Assembly: GCF_014653575.1 (NCBI RefSeq)
Contig: NZ_BNAQ01000001.1
Location: 682,001 to 746,000 of the forward strand
DNA from: Sphingomonas glacialis
Lineage (GTDB): Bacteria; Pseudomonadota; Alphaproteobacteria; Sphingomonadales; Sphingomonadaceae
DNA length: 64,000 bases
Reading direction: 5' to 3'
Shown: positions 43,448 through 52,617 of the stretch, one piece after another
How the letters are laid out: the number at the start of each line of letters is the position of its first letter
Position numbering within the stretch: the first letter of the stretch is position 1
The notes under the pieces: model-generated
What the model was told of the DNA's origin: nothing
The model's input: the letters and a program-made list of their open reading frames with translations, nothing else
Databases searched by the model: none
Position numbers and translations under genes: made by a program

Positions 43448-44704
43448 TTATCGACCGATCGCTACCACGATTGGATCAACGGTCCCGTCCCGCTCCGCAT
43501 TCGCAACATAGAGTTGAGGCCTGTAATCTGCGCGCGGCAGCCCTGTGACGGTGAATAACTGCTCAGTGCCTATGTCGATCTTGGCAGTCGAACCATCGAT
43601 CGTCTTGTTGCTGACGCCGCCGAGAAGATGGGCAAGCTCACTTCCCACCGTTGTGGCGCCGATCGCGTCGAACCCGACCATCAGCCCTTCCCCCATGCTT
43701 CCGGTCCAATGTCCGCCCGCGACATAAACCTTTCCATCATAGCGGGTCCCATAGGGAGCAACGTACTCCACGAACTTCCGCTTCGGGCCGAGCACGCGCG
43801 ACTCGTTCGGAATGACATGCATCTGATACGGAAGGTCATGATCGACAAAGTGGCCCATAATCCCACGAGCCACGCTTGTGTTACCGCCGCTGGGCGTATC
43901 ACGAAGATCGATCAGCAGCGCCGTGGTGTCGGCGAGGGTCGCCAACGCTTGGGCGAACTGGCCGATCAGCGCTTGATTGCCGAGCGAGTTCTGGATGTGA
44001 ACGATTCCGAGCGTCCCCTTCCGCTCGATGCTAATGAGCGGGCCTGTTTGGATGCGCTTCGATTGATCCGATGTGGCCGCCAAGGCGAAGGTTTGTCGCT
44101 GATGCCCGTACGCCACTTCCAGCGTTCGTGGGTGCCGATAGCGGCCGGCCAGCGCCACGTTGAACGCGAACCCGATCTGCACGGGGGTGAGCGTGGTGAA
44201 CGGCCGACCCGTGACTTCCTCGATTGCAGCGCGGGGTGCCTTCCCGTCGATCCGCATCACTTTCATGCCCGAACGGACGCCCTTAGCAAGCGCATCGCCG
44301 CCGAACCTTGCCGCCCCGGTCCGGAAGGTTGCGCCGTCATAGACACCTGAGAGGTCCGATGACGTCGGGATTGTCGCCCAATCCTCCGGATCGAACGGCC
44401 CGACGACGAAGTGCGGGTCTGCAAAATTGTGGGACACAAGCTGAAGCGTATCCACGAACTCCTTGTCGGAGCGGGCAGCCTTGGCGCGGGCCGCAAAAGT
44501 TGAAAGGATGTCGTCGCCATCGATGCCGGCCCGATCGAAGTAGCCATACTGCTCGTGCAACAGCTTCTCGAACGATGACCAAGCCATAGCGGCGTCGAAG
44601 GGGGCCGGCGATTTATCATCCGCCTGGACAGGACCGGCCGTCAGCAGCATCAGTGGCAAGGCGATGATCGACGGGATGCAGCGGAACAGTTTGGCGAATT
44701 TCAT
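43448..44704 (-). CDS. S41-family (C-terminal-processing-type) peptidase, secreted
   Basis: A 418-residue protein with a signal peptide (MKFAKLFRCIPSIIALPLML, cleavage likely after VQA). The tail-specific protease core includes GTLGIVHIQNSLG, LLIDLRDTPSGGN and the active-site segment GGHWTGSMGEGLM, where Ser is the nucleophile. There is no clear PDZ domain. ATG 44704 starts the signal peptide; longer upstream residues do not fit. It is divergent from an AraC regulator gene, which may control it. Confidence 0.85.
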   Translation of the reverse strand: MKFAKLFRCIPSIIALPLMLLTAGPVQADDKSPAPFDAAMAWSSFEKLLHEQYGYFDRAGIDGDDILSTFAARAKAARSDKEFVDTLQLVSHNFADPHFVVGPFDPEDWATIPTSSDLSGVYDGATFRTGAARFGGDALAKGVRSGMKVMRIDGKAPRAAIEEVTGRPFTTLTPVQIGFAFNVALAGRYRHPRTLEVAYGHQRQTFALAATSDQSKRIQTGPLISIERKGTLGIVHIQNSLGNQALIGQFAQALATLADTTALLIDLRDTPSGGNTSVARGIMGHFVDHDLPYQMHVIPNESRVLGPKRKFVEYVAPYGTRYDGKVYVAGGHWTGSMGEGLMVGFDAIGATTVGSELAHLLGGVSNKTIDGSTAKIDIGTEQLFTVTGLPRADYRPQLYVANAERDGTVDPIVVAIGR

Positions 44705-44832
44705 GCGACAAATTCTCACGAGAAAACGGGGTATCGCGGCTAGGCGACACCACACGGCTATCAGGCCCCGACCATTCTGGATTGAACGATCTTGCTCCGA
44801 TTGGATGTGGGCACCCCACTATAAGCGCATTC

Positions 44833-45636
44833 ATGAGCGTTGATTGTTCAGCGGATGGTGCCCGGTTCTACCGTCCCCGCTTCCTGCCCGGGGTCGAGTT
44901 GGTGTCGGTCGCGTACAACGGCAGACGCTTTCCCGAGCATAGCCACGAAGAGTACGTGATCGGGGCTGTCACCACCGGTGCTGAAATGCTTGCGGTTGGC
45001 CGAAACCAGCACGTTGCAGATGAAGGCACAGTCCTGCGCCTCAATCCAGCCGAAGCGCACGCGAACAGTACCCTTGGAGCGGATACGCTGCGTTACTCGG
45101 TGTTGTATGTTCCAAAGTTCATTGTTGCATCATTCTTAGACGCTGGAGCGACGTTGCCGCAGTTCGATTCTCCGGTGTCAAAGCAGGTCCAACTCTTTTG
45201 TCACGTGCGCGCGGTTCATGCTACTCTTGCATGTGCGGAGTCAGGTAGACTTGAACAGGAAAGTGCCATTTCCTCACTTGTTCAAGAGTTAAAGCCCCGC
45301 GCTATGTCTGGGAAAGCCGAACCCTCAACGTTCCATGTTGCAGCCGACAATATCCGCCAGTTTATCGCGGAGAATTATGCGGGTGCATTCGGGTTACACG
45401 ACCTCAGCAGCCTAACCGGGCTCAGTACATTTCACCTCGCCCGGACTTTTAAGAAGAGGTTCGGTCTCAGCCCGCTGGCTTACCGCGACCAACACCGTAT
45501 GGCAGAAGCACGTCGTCTTCTGCTCGCTGGCCAGCCCATTTCCCAAATTAGCCTGAGTTTAGGCTACGCAGATCAGAGCCACTTCACGCGGCAATTCCAA
45601 CGTGTCGTGGGCACCTCTCCTCAACGATATGTGTAG
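44833..45636 (+). CDS. AraC-family transcriptional regulator
   Basis: A 267-residue regulator. The N-terminal cupin-like sensor has PEHSHEEYVIG and LRLNPAEAHAN. The C-terminal pair of helix-turn-helix motifs covers about residues 170-267 (GLHDLSSLTGLSTFHLARTF, ISQISLSLGYADQSHFTRQF and TSPQRYV). ATG 44833 is preferred to an upstream TTG. The target is probably the divergent S41 peptidase gene or itself; the ligand is unknown. Confidence 0.9.
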   Translation: MSVDCSADGARFYRPRFLPGVELVSVAYNGRRFPEHSHEEYVIGAVTTGAEMLAVGRNQHVADEGTVLRLNPAEAHANSTLGADTLRYSVLYVPKFIVASFLDAGATLPQFDSPVSKQVQLFCHVRAVHATLACAESGRLEQESAISSLVQELKPRAMSGKAEPSTFHVAADNIRQFIAENYAGAFGLHDLSSLTGLSTFHLARTFKKRFGLSPLAYRDQHRMAEARRLLLAGQPISQISLSLGYADQSHFTRQFQRVVGTSPQRYV

Positions 45637-45965
45637 ATCGGCGGCCAAAGCGGGAACTTGCTCTGAGCAAGGCAGGTATTTGTAATCTTTTAGAAAATTT
45701 GATTGATTAAGGGGTCCAGATCGGCGCCGATCGGGGTTCCTTCCCATGTAAAGATCCGATGCAGAATCAATAGCTTGGCAACAATTTACTAGGGTCCCGC
45801 TTTGGGTGCCGATTCACAGGTCACCGGTAACCGCACCCGCGCGCGCTTGTGGTGGGAAACGCGCGGCAACGGCGACGGCGACATGCCGCAAGCCGAGAGC
45901 GCGACCGGCGAAGATTGATTGAGCCTCCCCACTGGCCGCCAGGGCGGCCCGTGGGGGGCGGCACT
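45637..45965. other. Gene-free stretch
   Basis: 329 bases between the convergent AraC and S10 peptidase genes. I see no gene. A short repeated gccgcc-type stretch near 45940-45955 may form a hairpin serving as a terminator. Confidence 0.4.
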
Positions 45966-47693
45966 TCAGCGCTTGCCCTCACGCGGGCCCATGGTCTTAC
46001 GGACCGACGAGGCGCCCGGTGCCGCATCGTCGTAGAAGCGCGCCAGGTCCTGCTTCATCGCATGCAGCGCATCGGTGTTCAAATAGACCATATGGCCCGA
46101 CGGATAATAGGCGAAGCGCACGTTGGGGGTGAGGCTGCGGTCCAGCTGCATATGTCCCAAATCATATTCAGTCCCGAAAAACGGCGTCGCCAAGTCGTAC
46201 AGCCCGTTTAGCGAATAGACACGCAAATGCGGATTTTGCCGCATCGCGGCCGAGAGATCGAGCGCGACATCTGCTTCAGTCGTCTGCCCGGCGCCACCCC
46301 GTGCGCCCGGTGGACGGTGGTCGAACGTCCATTTCAGCGCGGACGAATAATAGGTCGGTCGGTAGGTCAAATTCGTTTCGTAGCGCAGCTCGTTAGTCAG
46401 ATAATGGTGAAAGCTTGACACGAATGCACCGGTGATGCCGGTGTCCGACGCATCATATTCGGGCGATTCACCGCTCGCGCCCACGTCGATTCCTTCGAAA
46501 CGCGCGTCATAGCGCCCAAGCGTGCGGCGCTGGTCGCGCAACAATTCTTTGCGAAAGGCTGACGCCGGCACGCGCAAGTCATTGTCGAGGATGAAGCGCG
46601 CAGAGAGCCCGGTATAAGCGGCCATCTGCGTGGCGATGGCATGGCGCTGCTCGTCGGGCAAAGTCTGCCCCTGGGCGAGCGCTTGCGCATAGGGTCCGCG
46701 CGTCCAGTCGCGGACTTGCTGGAGAAACGCCTGGAGGTCGGCCGGCGGGCTGGGCAACCGATTATGATACGCCGCTATCGCGGCATAGGTCGGCATGTAG
46801 TTGATCAAGTCCTGGTCCAGCCCGAGCGCCCGGCGACCGTAGTTCAGGATCGACGACAGCAGGATCACGCCGTTCAATTGCGCGCCGTCCTGGGCCAGGC
46901 GATAGGAGAGACCCGCGGAACGCGTCGTGCCGTAGCTTTCGCCGAACAGGAATTTGGGGCTGTTCCAACGATCGTTGAGCGTCATGTAGCGCTCGATCGC
47001 GCGCGCGAAGACGTCGATATCGGGATCGGTGCCCCAGAAGGTCTGCAGCTTGGTATCACCCAGCGGTCGCGAGAAGCCCGCCCCCATCGCGTCGATGAAC
47101 ACGAGATCGGACTTGTCGAGTAGGCTGTCGCCGTTGGGCACCATGTGGAATGGCGCGTTCGCGGTGGATTGCGGGCTGTCGGTCTGTACGCGCATCGGTG
47201 CGATCGAGCCCATGTGCAGCCACATCGACGACGAGCCCGGGCCACCATTGTAGATGAAGGTCACCGGTCGGTTGCTGGCGCGTCCGTCGCCACCGGCGGT
47301 ATACGCCACGTAGAACATGCTTGCGACTGGCTTGCCGTCGTCGTCGCGCACCGACACCGTGCCTGCAGTCGCAAGATAGTCGATGCTACGACCGCCGATC
47401 ACAATGCTGTGACGCGTCGCCGATCGCGTCTCTTGCACGGGCGCCGTCGCGATGTCCGAGTCGCCAAGCTTGGCGGCTTGCGCCTTTTGCGCGCGCGCGC
47501 CGCCACCGGGAAGCGTGTTCATCCGGTCGCCGCTGCCCGGCTCGTCACGCGACGGCGTGGTCTGGTCGCGATCGCCTGCTTCGGTCGTCGCCGCAGGGGG
47601 CGACGTCTTCGCGCCGGCAAGCGTGGCGATAGAAAACAGGATGGTAGAGCATCCCATCAAAGCAGCGACACGCATGCAGCGAACCTTCATCAA
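45966..47693 (-). CDS. Secreted S10-family serine carboxypeptidase
   Basis: Removes C-terminal residues from peptides, probably in the periplasm or outside. The 575-residue protein has a signal peptide (LMGCSTILFSIATLAGA). The catalytic triad is visible: Ser in FLFGESYGTTR, Asp in NGLYDLATPF and His in YYPSGHMVYL. FIYNGGPGSSSMWLHMG is the family oxyanion segment. An N-terminal low-complexity linker of about 60 residues follows the signal. It starts MMKVRC at 47693. Confidence 0.92.
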   Translation of the reverse strand: MMKVRCMRVAALMGCSTILFSIATLAGAKTSPPAATTEAGDRDQTTPSRDEPGSGDRMNTLPGGGARAQKAQAAKLGDSDIATAPVQETRSATRHSIVIGGRSIDYLATAGTVSVRDDDGKPVASMFYVAYTAGGDGRASNRPVTFIYNGGPGSSSMWLHMGSIAPMRVQTDSPQSTANAPFHMVPNGDSLLDKSDLVFIDAMGAGFSRPLGDTKLQTFWGTDPDIDVFARAIERYMTLNDRWNSPKFLFGESYGTTRSAGLSYRLAQDGAQLNGVILLSSILNYGRRALGLDQDLINYMPTYAAIAAYHNRLPSPPADLQAFLQQVRDWTRGPYAQALAQGQTLPDEQRHAIATQMAAYTGLSARFILDNDLRVPASAFRKELLRDQRRTLGRYDARFEGIDVGASGESPEYDASDTGITGAFVSSFHHYLTNELRYETNLTYRPTYYSSALKWTFDHRPPGARGGAGQTTEADVALDLSAAMRQNPHLRVYSLNGLYDLATPFFGTEYDLGHMQLDRSLTPNVRFAYYPSGHMVYLNTDALHAMKQDLARFYDDAAPGASSVRKTMGPREGKR

Positions 47694-48115
47694 GTCGTTG
47701 AACTCCGGCAGAATTGATGTTCCCGCGTGGAACTTTGCTGCATCGTCGCGCAGATGTCCACCGGAGGCGGCGCAAGTTGCGAAAGCTGCTGTGACGAGCC
47801 CACCTATCGCGTAAGCGTCCCCCGGCGCCGCCGTCCATGACGTGTGGCCACGGCAGCTTTGCCGACCGTAGGGGCCTACCCCGATTTGACACCATCGCGC
47901 TCGGCTGGCAGCTTTTCAGCACGACTTGGAGGCAAGAATAGTCAACAGGCCCCAGTTCGAGACCTTGCCGTCCGATGTCAGCAGTCGCAGTGTCGTGTGG
48001 CTGCCCGCAGCCGGTAGTGCAGCATTTAGGCTCGGACGCAGTTCGCGGCGATCAGCAAAACAAAGCCTTTAAGCTCGCCCCCCCAAAGCATGCTCCTTGT
48101 GGGCTCCTTCAAATT
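47694..48115. other. Gene-free stretch
   Basis: 422 bases upstream of the carboxypeptidase gene, ending at the broken IS6 copy. No gene is supported. Confidence 0.4.
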
Positions 48116-48165
48116 AACGAGGCGTTCGCTACCGAGGTCCAATGAGCCGCAAATCGAGAGCCCTG
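48116..48165 (+). mobile_element. Truncated left end of an IS6-family element
   Basis: 50 bases match 48 of 50 positions of 49423-49472 of the intact IS6 element downstream, covering its leader and the first codons MSRKSRAL. The match stops abruptly after ccctg, and the terminal inverted repeat is also lost. It is in the same orientation as the intact copy. Confidence 0.85.
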
Positions 48166-48212
48166 TGCGTCTGTTTAAAACACTTCGCAGGGCTCGACCG
48201 AGGGCACAGCGG

Positions 48213-49298
48213 TCAGGTGGGGAGGTACCAAGCCGTGGCTTTGGTCCGGCCGTTAAACACTGAAATCGCCCGATCTCGCCACAAATTCAGCCGCAGCGTG
48301 TGGATCGCGTCTTTGGGTGTCGACACGTTCACGATATGCTCTGAGGCAACATTGGCGGCGCCCGACGCCTCTGCTTGATGTAGCTGCCAAGCGCCCTGGA
48401 GCCGAGGTGAGCTCTGTACCGCGCGTATGCTGTTCGGCGCCGCGCCCTTCAGGGGGCCGTTGTTGAACACCACAACCCGGGGGCGGATTGTATCGACGAA
48501 CACGGGGCTCATCGCGTTGTCAGAGCCGTGATTGTCCGCGAACATCACGTCGACGGGGCCGATCAGGTCCAGCGGACAAGCAAGGCTGTTCTCCATGTCC
48601 CAGGTCATATCGCCGAGCGACAGGATCCGTGCAGCGCCCCATTGAATGAGGACGCCCAGCGAACGCGGGTTTTCCTCTCCGCCCAGCTTGTCGTTGACGG
48701 TTGCCCGATCGCAGCCATAACCGGTCGTCCCCGCTCCCGGCAGCGGCTCGGCAACAGTAGCGCGATCACTGTTGACCGCTGTAATCTGCAGGTCGTCGAT
48801 GAACAGCTGCTCACCCGGCTTGAGCACGATGTGGGGGCGCTGCCCGGTGGCCTTCATATATTCGGCGTACAGCACGACGGTGCTGTCCGGGCCAGGCTGC
48901 TGTCCGGCCGGTGGAAACTCCCGGTTCGGCCCGTGGTCGACCACCCGATCTACCGGCACACGAGCCATTAGCTCCACCGCTCCGCCGACATGGTCGCGGT
49001 GGTAGTGCGTAACAAGCAAAGTGTTGATCCGCTGGACATGAGCTTCTCGCATCACCGACACGATACGGTCGACGCTGTCCGGGTCGCCGAGTTGGCCACC
49101 CAGGCCGGCCCGCCAGCCCGTGTCGATCAACATGCTGTGCCCCTGAGGTGTCACGTAGAGGGTAGCGAAGCCGCCCTCGACGTCGATGGCGTATACTCGA
49201 AGCGGCGGCTCCCGCCCGGCGGTCAGGACCGTTGCCAGTGCGGCGAGCATTAGCGCTCGCACTTTATTTCGCCGCACGCCACTTCTCCCACTACGCAT
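48213..49298 (-). CDS. Metallo-beta-lactamase-fold hydrolase, secreted
   Basis: A 361-residue protein with a signal-like N-terminus (VRALMLAALATVLTAG). The metal site THYHRDHVGG is the HxHxDH motif, and further ligands are likely in SLGDMTWD and FADNHGSDN. It resembles ComEC/Rec2-type and other general metallo-hydrolases more than classical beta-lactamases. Substrate unknown. It lies between a broken IS6 end and an intact IS6, so it may have been moved as cargo. Confidence 0.82.
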   Translation of the reverse strand: MRSGRSGVRRNKVRALMLAALATVLTAGREPPLRVYAIDVEGGFATLYVTPQGHSMLIDTGWRAGLGGQLGDPDSVDRIVSVMREAHVQRINTLLVTHYHRDHVGGAVELMARVPVDRVVDHGPNREFPPAGQQPGPDSTVVLYAEYMKATGQRPHIVLKPGEQLFIDDLQITAVNSDRATVAEPLPGAGTTGYGCDRATVNDKLGGEENPRSLGVLIQWGAARILSLGDMTWDMENSLACPLDLIGPVDVMFADNHGSDNAMSPVFVDTIRPRVVVFNNGPLKGAAPNSIRAVQSSPRLQGAWQLHQAEASGAANVASEHIVNVSTPKDAIHTLRLNLWRDRAISVFNGRTKATAWYLPT

Positions 49299-49408
49299 GC
49301 ATCGTTGCCGCGCTCAGTGCTTCCGCCAAGCTCTATTCTCCAGGGCGCTGGGTGCCTTCGTCAAGCGATAGCATGTTCCGGATGCAGCGCGATTGCTAGG
49401 GTCAGGAC

Positions 49409-50235
49409 GGCTCTGTCAGACCAACGAGGCGTTCGCTACCGTGGCCCAATGAGCCGCAAATCGAGAGCCCTGCCCCCTAGCCCGTTCCGCCGATCTAACT
49501 CGTCACCCGAGGTGATCCGACTTGTTGTGATGATGTATGTCCGGTTCCCGCTATCGCTTCGAGACGTCGAGGATCTCTTGTTCGAGCGCGGGATCGACAT
49601 TTGCCATGAGACTGTCCGGCAATGGTGGGGGCGGTTCGGCCCACTCTTCGCCGACGACATCCGGCGGCGGCGGGTCAACCGGATGCGCGGCTTCCGACAC
49701 TGGCGCTGGCATCTCGACGAGATGTACGTGAAGCTTAATGGCGAGATGGTTTACCTCTGGCGCGCGGTCGATCACGAAGGCGAGATCCTCGAAAGCTTTG
49801 TCACCAGGACGCGCTACAAAGCCGCGGCGCTGACTTTCATGAACAAGACGCTTAAGCGCCATGGCTCGCCGGAGGCGATCAGGACCGATGGCCTTCGCTC
49901 CTATCGCGCAGCGATGAAGGACCTTGGGAACGAGGAGAAGCAGGAGGTCGCTCGCTGGGCCAATAACCGGGTGGAAAACAGCCACCTGCCCTTCCGACGA
50001 CGAGAGCGGGCGATGCTCAGATTCAGGCAGATGAAGACCCTACAAAAGTTCGCCAACGTGCACGCCAACATCCACAATCACTTAACCCTCGAACGCCATC
50101 TCGTCGATCGCAGGACCTACAAGGAACGCCGCTCAGCCGCCCACGCCGAGTGGCGGTCAGTTATGGGATAAGGCCCGCGCACAAAAGTCGGACATGCATC
50201 GTGGAGAAAGCGGTTCGCGTTAGACCGACAGCACC
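49409..50235 (+). mobile_element. Intact IS6-family insertion sequence
   Basis: 827 bases. The left end ggctctgtcagaccaacgag (49409-49428) and the inverted right end (50216-50235, reading ggtgctgtcggtctaacgcg on the minus strand) match at 14 of 20 positions. The length and single transposase gene fit IS6. No 8-base target duplication was verified. Confidence 0.75.
49449..50171 (+). CDS. IS6-family DDE transposase
   Basis: A 240-residue transposase. The DDE triad is Asp90 (WRWHLDEMYVK), Asp147 (IRTDGLRSY) and Glu176 (NNRVENSHLPFRRRE). The N-terminal helix-turn-helix region is VRFPLSLRDVEDLLFERGID. ATG 49449 aligns with the family start; an upstream open stretch to 49305 lies outside the element. 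Confidence 0.95.
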   Translation: MSRKSRALPPSPFRRSNSSPEVIRLVVMMYVRFPLSLRDVEDLLFERGIDICHETVRQWWGRFGPLFADDIRRRRVNRMRGFRHWRWHLDEMYVKLNGEMVYLWRAVDHEGEILESFVTRTRYKAAALTFMNKTLKRHGSPEAIRTDGLRSYRAAMKDLGNEEKQEVARWANNRVENSHLPFRRRERAMLRFRQMKTLQKFANVHANIHNHLTLERHLVDRRTYKERRSAAHAEWRSVMG

Positions 50236-50757
50236 TCGCGATGACGTCACGATAAAGATCAAGGTTGCGTGTCTCCGGGTTAATATGAACCGACGGACGT
50301 TCAGTTCACCAAACACTTCGCCGCGCACAGCTTTCAGCATCGCGGGACGCCCGGGCGGATCGCGAAAAGCGCCGGCGGGCTCGAAGATTTTAGTCGCAGG
50401 GTGCAGGTTTCGTGGCCGATCTCACCACACGGCGATTGGGCGAATCGATCTGCCGGGCGCGCGTTAAAAATGTTGGAAGAAAGAAAGAGAGAGAGAGAGC
50501 GAAGCGCACGACATTCGTCGTCTTGACACCCATATGCCCTACCTTGTGTGTCGTTGCAGTAACCCGCCATTCGGATGCCGACGGCATTGATGTCGCCAAA
50601 TCTCCTACCCAGCATCATCCGACGCCACGCGTCTTCGGTAATAACCTCGAGCTTTTGTCTGACGACGCTGGAACAATATTCGCATGATCGATACAAGTCG
50701 GTCGCCTTCGCCGACGCTCGGCAATGCTGAAGAGGCTTTGGGATGGAGGGCGTTACC
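50236..50757. other. Upstream region of the fucose cluster
   Basis: 522 bases without a supported gene. It includes a purine-rich run (about 50475-50500, gaaagaaagagagagagag) and probably the main promoter of the cluster, which I could not place. Confidence 0.4.
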
Positions 50758-51588
50758 ATGAAGGACACCTTGTCCGCGCTGCTCGCGCTATCGCTCTCGT
50801 TCGCCTGCCCCGTCCTAGCCGCGCCGCACCAATATCAGAGTTCTCCCGATCGACGCGTCGTGGTCGATCAGGACTGGGGTCCGTGGCTCGGCCCGTTTCG
50901 TGCCAAGCTGATCCCAAGTCTGATGCAGGATTTCGGCGAACGCTATCTCTACCAAAGTGCTAATGCCGCGCTCCCCCCGCCGCGCGTCGGCGAGCGGCGC
51001 GTGGTCTTCCTGGGCGATTCTATCACCGACCGGTGGGACCTGGCGGCGAGCTTCCCAGGACGCCCCTATGTCAATCGTGGCGTTGGTAGCCAGGTGACCG
51101 CGCAGATGGTGTTGCGCTTCCATCAGGACGTGGTCGCGCTCCAACCCGCTGCGGTCGTGATTCTCGCCGGTGTCAACGACGTGCAGGGCTTTCTGCAGCA
51201 CGAGAGCGCAGTGCAGATCGAGTCCAATTGGGAGACTTTGGCCGATCTCGCCGACCAGCATCACATTGCGGTGGTGTTCGGTGCATTACTCCCGGTCGAC
51301 AATTATACCGATGCCGCGGGCGACGTCGTCAAGAAACGCGACCCGGCCGAACTCCGCCGGCTGAACACCTGGCTCCGCGCCTTTTGCGCGCGACGGCATT
51401 ACGCTTATGCCGACTATTATGCGGCGCTGGTCGATCCACATGGTCTTATGACCGCGCGCTACACCGCCGACGGGATCCATCCACTCGAACAAGGCTATGC
51501 GCGCATGGCGCCCGTCGCCGCGAAGGCGATCGCTGAGGCGCTCTCGCGACGAAGCCACAACACCCTGGAAGGTAATAATGATGAGTGA
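50758..51588 (+). CDS. Secreted SGNH/GDSL hydrolase
   Basis: Probable carbohydrate esterase of 276 residues with a signal peptide (MKDTLSALLALSLSFACPVLA). The SGNH blocks are FLGDSITDRW (Ser), a Gly in the block II region (NRGVGSQVT), GVNDV (Asn) and DGIHP (Asp, His). ATG 50758 has GGAGGG ahead. Its end overlaps the next gene. In this cluster it probably removes acetyl groups from fucosylated glycan. Confidence 0.88.
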   Translation: MKDTLSALLALSLSFACPVLAAPHQYQSSPDRRVVVDQDWGPWLGPFRAKLIPSLMQDFGERYLYQSANAALPPPRVGERRVVFLGDSITDRWDLAASFPGRPYVNRGVGSQVTAQMVLRFHQDVVALQPAAVVILAGVNDVQGFLQHESAVQIESNWETLADLADQHHIAVVFGALLPVDNYTDAAGDVVKKRDPAELRRLNTWLRAFCARRHYAYADYYAALVDPHGLMTARYTADGIHPLEQGYARMAPVAAKAIAEALSRRSHNTLEGNNDE

Positions 51589-52477
51589 CGTGATGCCGAC
51601 ACGTCGAACACTTTTGGTTGGCGGCGCGATACCGGGCGATCGCCATGCCGCGATCGTGCGCAAGGTCGCCGATCAGTCGCACGACCCGCTGCGTCCCGAT
51701 CGCTGGATCAGCGGGATCGCGGAACCGGTGCTGGTGGTGCGCCGACCGGCTCGGCCCAACGGCGCGGCGGTGCTGATCATGCCGGGCGGCGGCTATGGCT
51801 TCCTATCGTATGACAATGAGGGGACGTCGCAGGCACAGTGGCTGAACGATCGCGGTATTACGGCCTTCATCCTGCTGTACCGCTTGCCCAACGAGGGTTG
51901 GACCGATCGGCCGCACGTGCCGCTGCAGGACGCGCAGCGCGCGCTGCGGCTGATCCGTGCCAAGGCGACGCGGTTCAGGGTAGATCCGCACAGGATCGCT
52001 GCTCTGGGCTTCTCGGCCGGCGGCCATCTTGCCGGGTCGCTCGCGACCCGTTTCGGCGAAGCCGTCTATGCGCCGGTCGACCGGATCGACACGGTGTCGG
52101 CGCGACCCGATCTGGTCGGCTTGGTCTACCCGGTGGTGAGTCTGGAGGCGCCGTTCACGCATGGCGGGTCACGCGACATGCTGCTCGGCGCCGATGCGCC
52201 CGCCGCACTGCGCCACGCCGGGTCGGTCGAGACGGGCGTGACCGCCGATACGCCGCCGACCTTTCTGGTCCATGCCGCCGATGACGATCTGGTGCCGGTC
52301 GCCAACAGCATCGGGCTGTTCACGGCGCTCATCGCGCTCAAGCGCCCGAGCGAGCTCCACGTGTTCGACGCGGGCGGGCATGGCTTCGGCGTGCGCCTGC
52401 CGCGCAGCATGCCGGGATCGGCATGGCCCGACCTCTTCCAAGCTTTCGGAGTAAGCAAAGGGGTCTTTGCCATCTGA
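51578..52477 (+). CDS. Alpha/beta-hydrolase esterase
   Basis: A 299-residue esterase of the BD-FAE/acetyl-xylan-esterase type. An oxyanion segment MPGGGYGFLS is followed by the nucleophile motif GFSAGGH, a late Asp in VHAADDDLVP and His in DAGGHGFG. The N-terminus PTRRTLLVGG recalls the start of a Tat signal but lacks a full hydrophobic core. ATG 51578 or 51581 both overlap the upstream stop. Probably removes acyl groups from glycan. Confidence 0.85.
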   Translation: MMSDVMPTRRTLLVGGAIPGDRHAAIVRKVADQSHDPLRPDRWISGIAEPVLVVRRPARPNGAAVLIMPGGGYGFLSYDNEGTSQAQWLNDRGITAFILLYRLPNEGWTDRPHVPLQDAQRALRLIRAKATRFRVDPHRIAALGFSAGGHLAGSLATRFGEAVYAPVDRIDTVSARPDLVGLVYPVVSLEAPFTHGGSRDMLLGADAPAALRHAGSVETGVTADTPPTFLVHAADDDLVPVANSIGLFTALIALKRPSELHVFDAGGHGFGVRLPRSMPGSAWPDLFQAFGVSKGVFAI

Positions 52478-52512
52478 CGCACAGAAATCCGCTTCAGCTA
52501 TGCGAGACCCCT

Positions 52513-52556
52513 GTGCATATATAAAATTTCACTTTATAGATGCACCGATAAATCGG
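52513..52556. promoter_or_regulatory. Internal AT-rich operator/promoter in the fucose cluster
   Basis: gtgcatatataaa (52513-52525) and tttatagatgcac (52533-52545) form an inverted repeat matching at 12 of 13 positions around 7 bases. A second dyad ccgat-aa-atcgg is at 52545-52556. This is the only long gap (140 bases) inside the cluster and probably starts a second transcript under a sugar-responsive repressor. Confidence 0.55.
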
Positions 52557-52617
52557 TTATGCCACGCATTCGCTCCGCGGCCGCGCAGGACACAGCCGGC
52601 ATGGAGAGGATCACGCT

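Noticed and set aside
43488..43498. Eleven-base match tcccgctccgc to the tRNA-Ser 3' end, a possible right attachment site
   Set aside because: Too short, GC-rich, and inside the coding sequence of the S41 peptidase near its C-terminus. It is most likely chance.
48142..48378. Open frame starting at the truncated IS6 copy
   Set aside because: Only the first eight residues match the transposase; the rest is unrelated sequence antisense to the metallo-hydrolase gene.
50475..50500. GA-rich run as a repeat array or CRISPR-like structure
   Set aside because: It is a simple purine tract without spacers. I found no CRISPR array and no cas operon in the window; the Cas4-like domain belongs to a DUF2779 protein.
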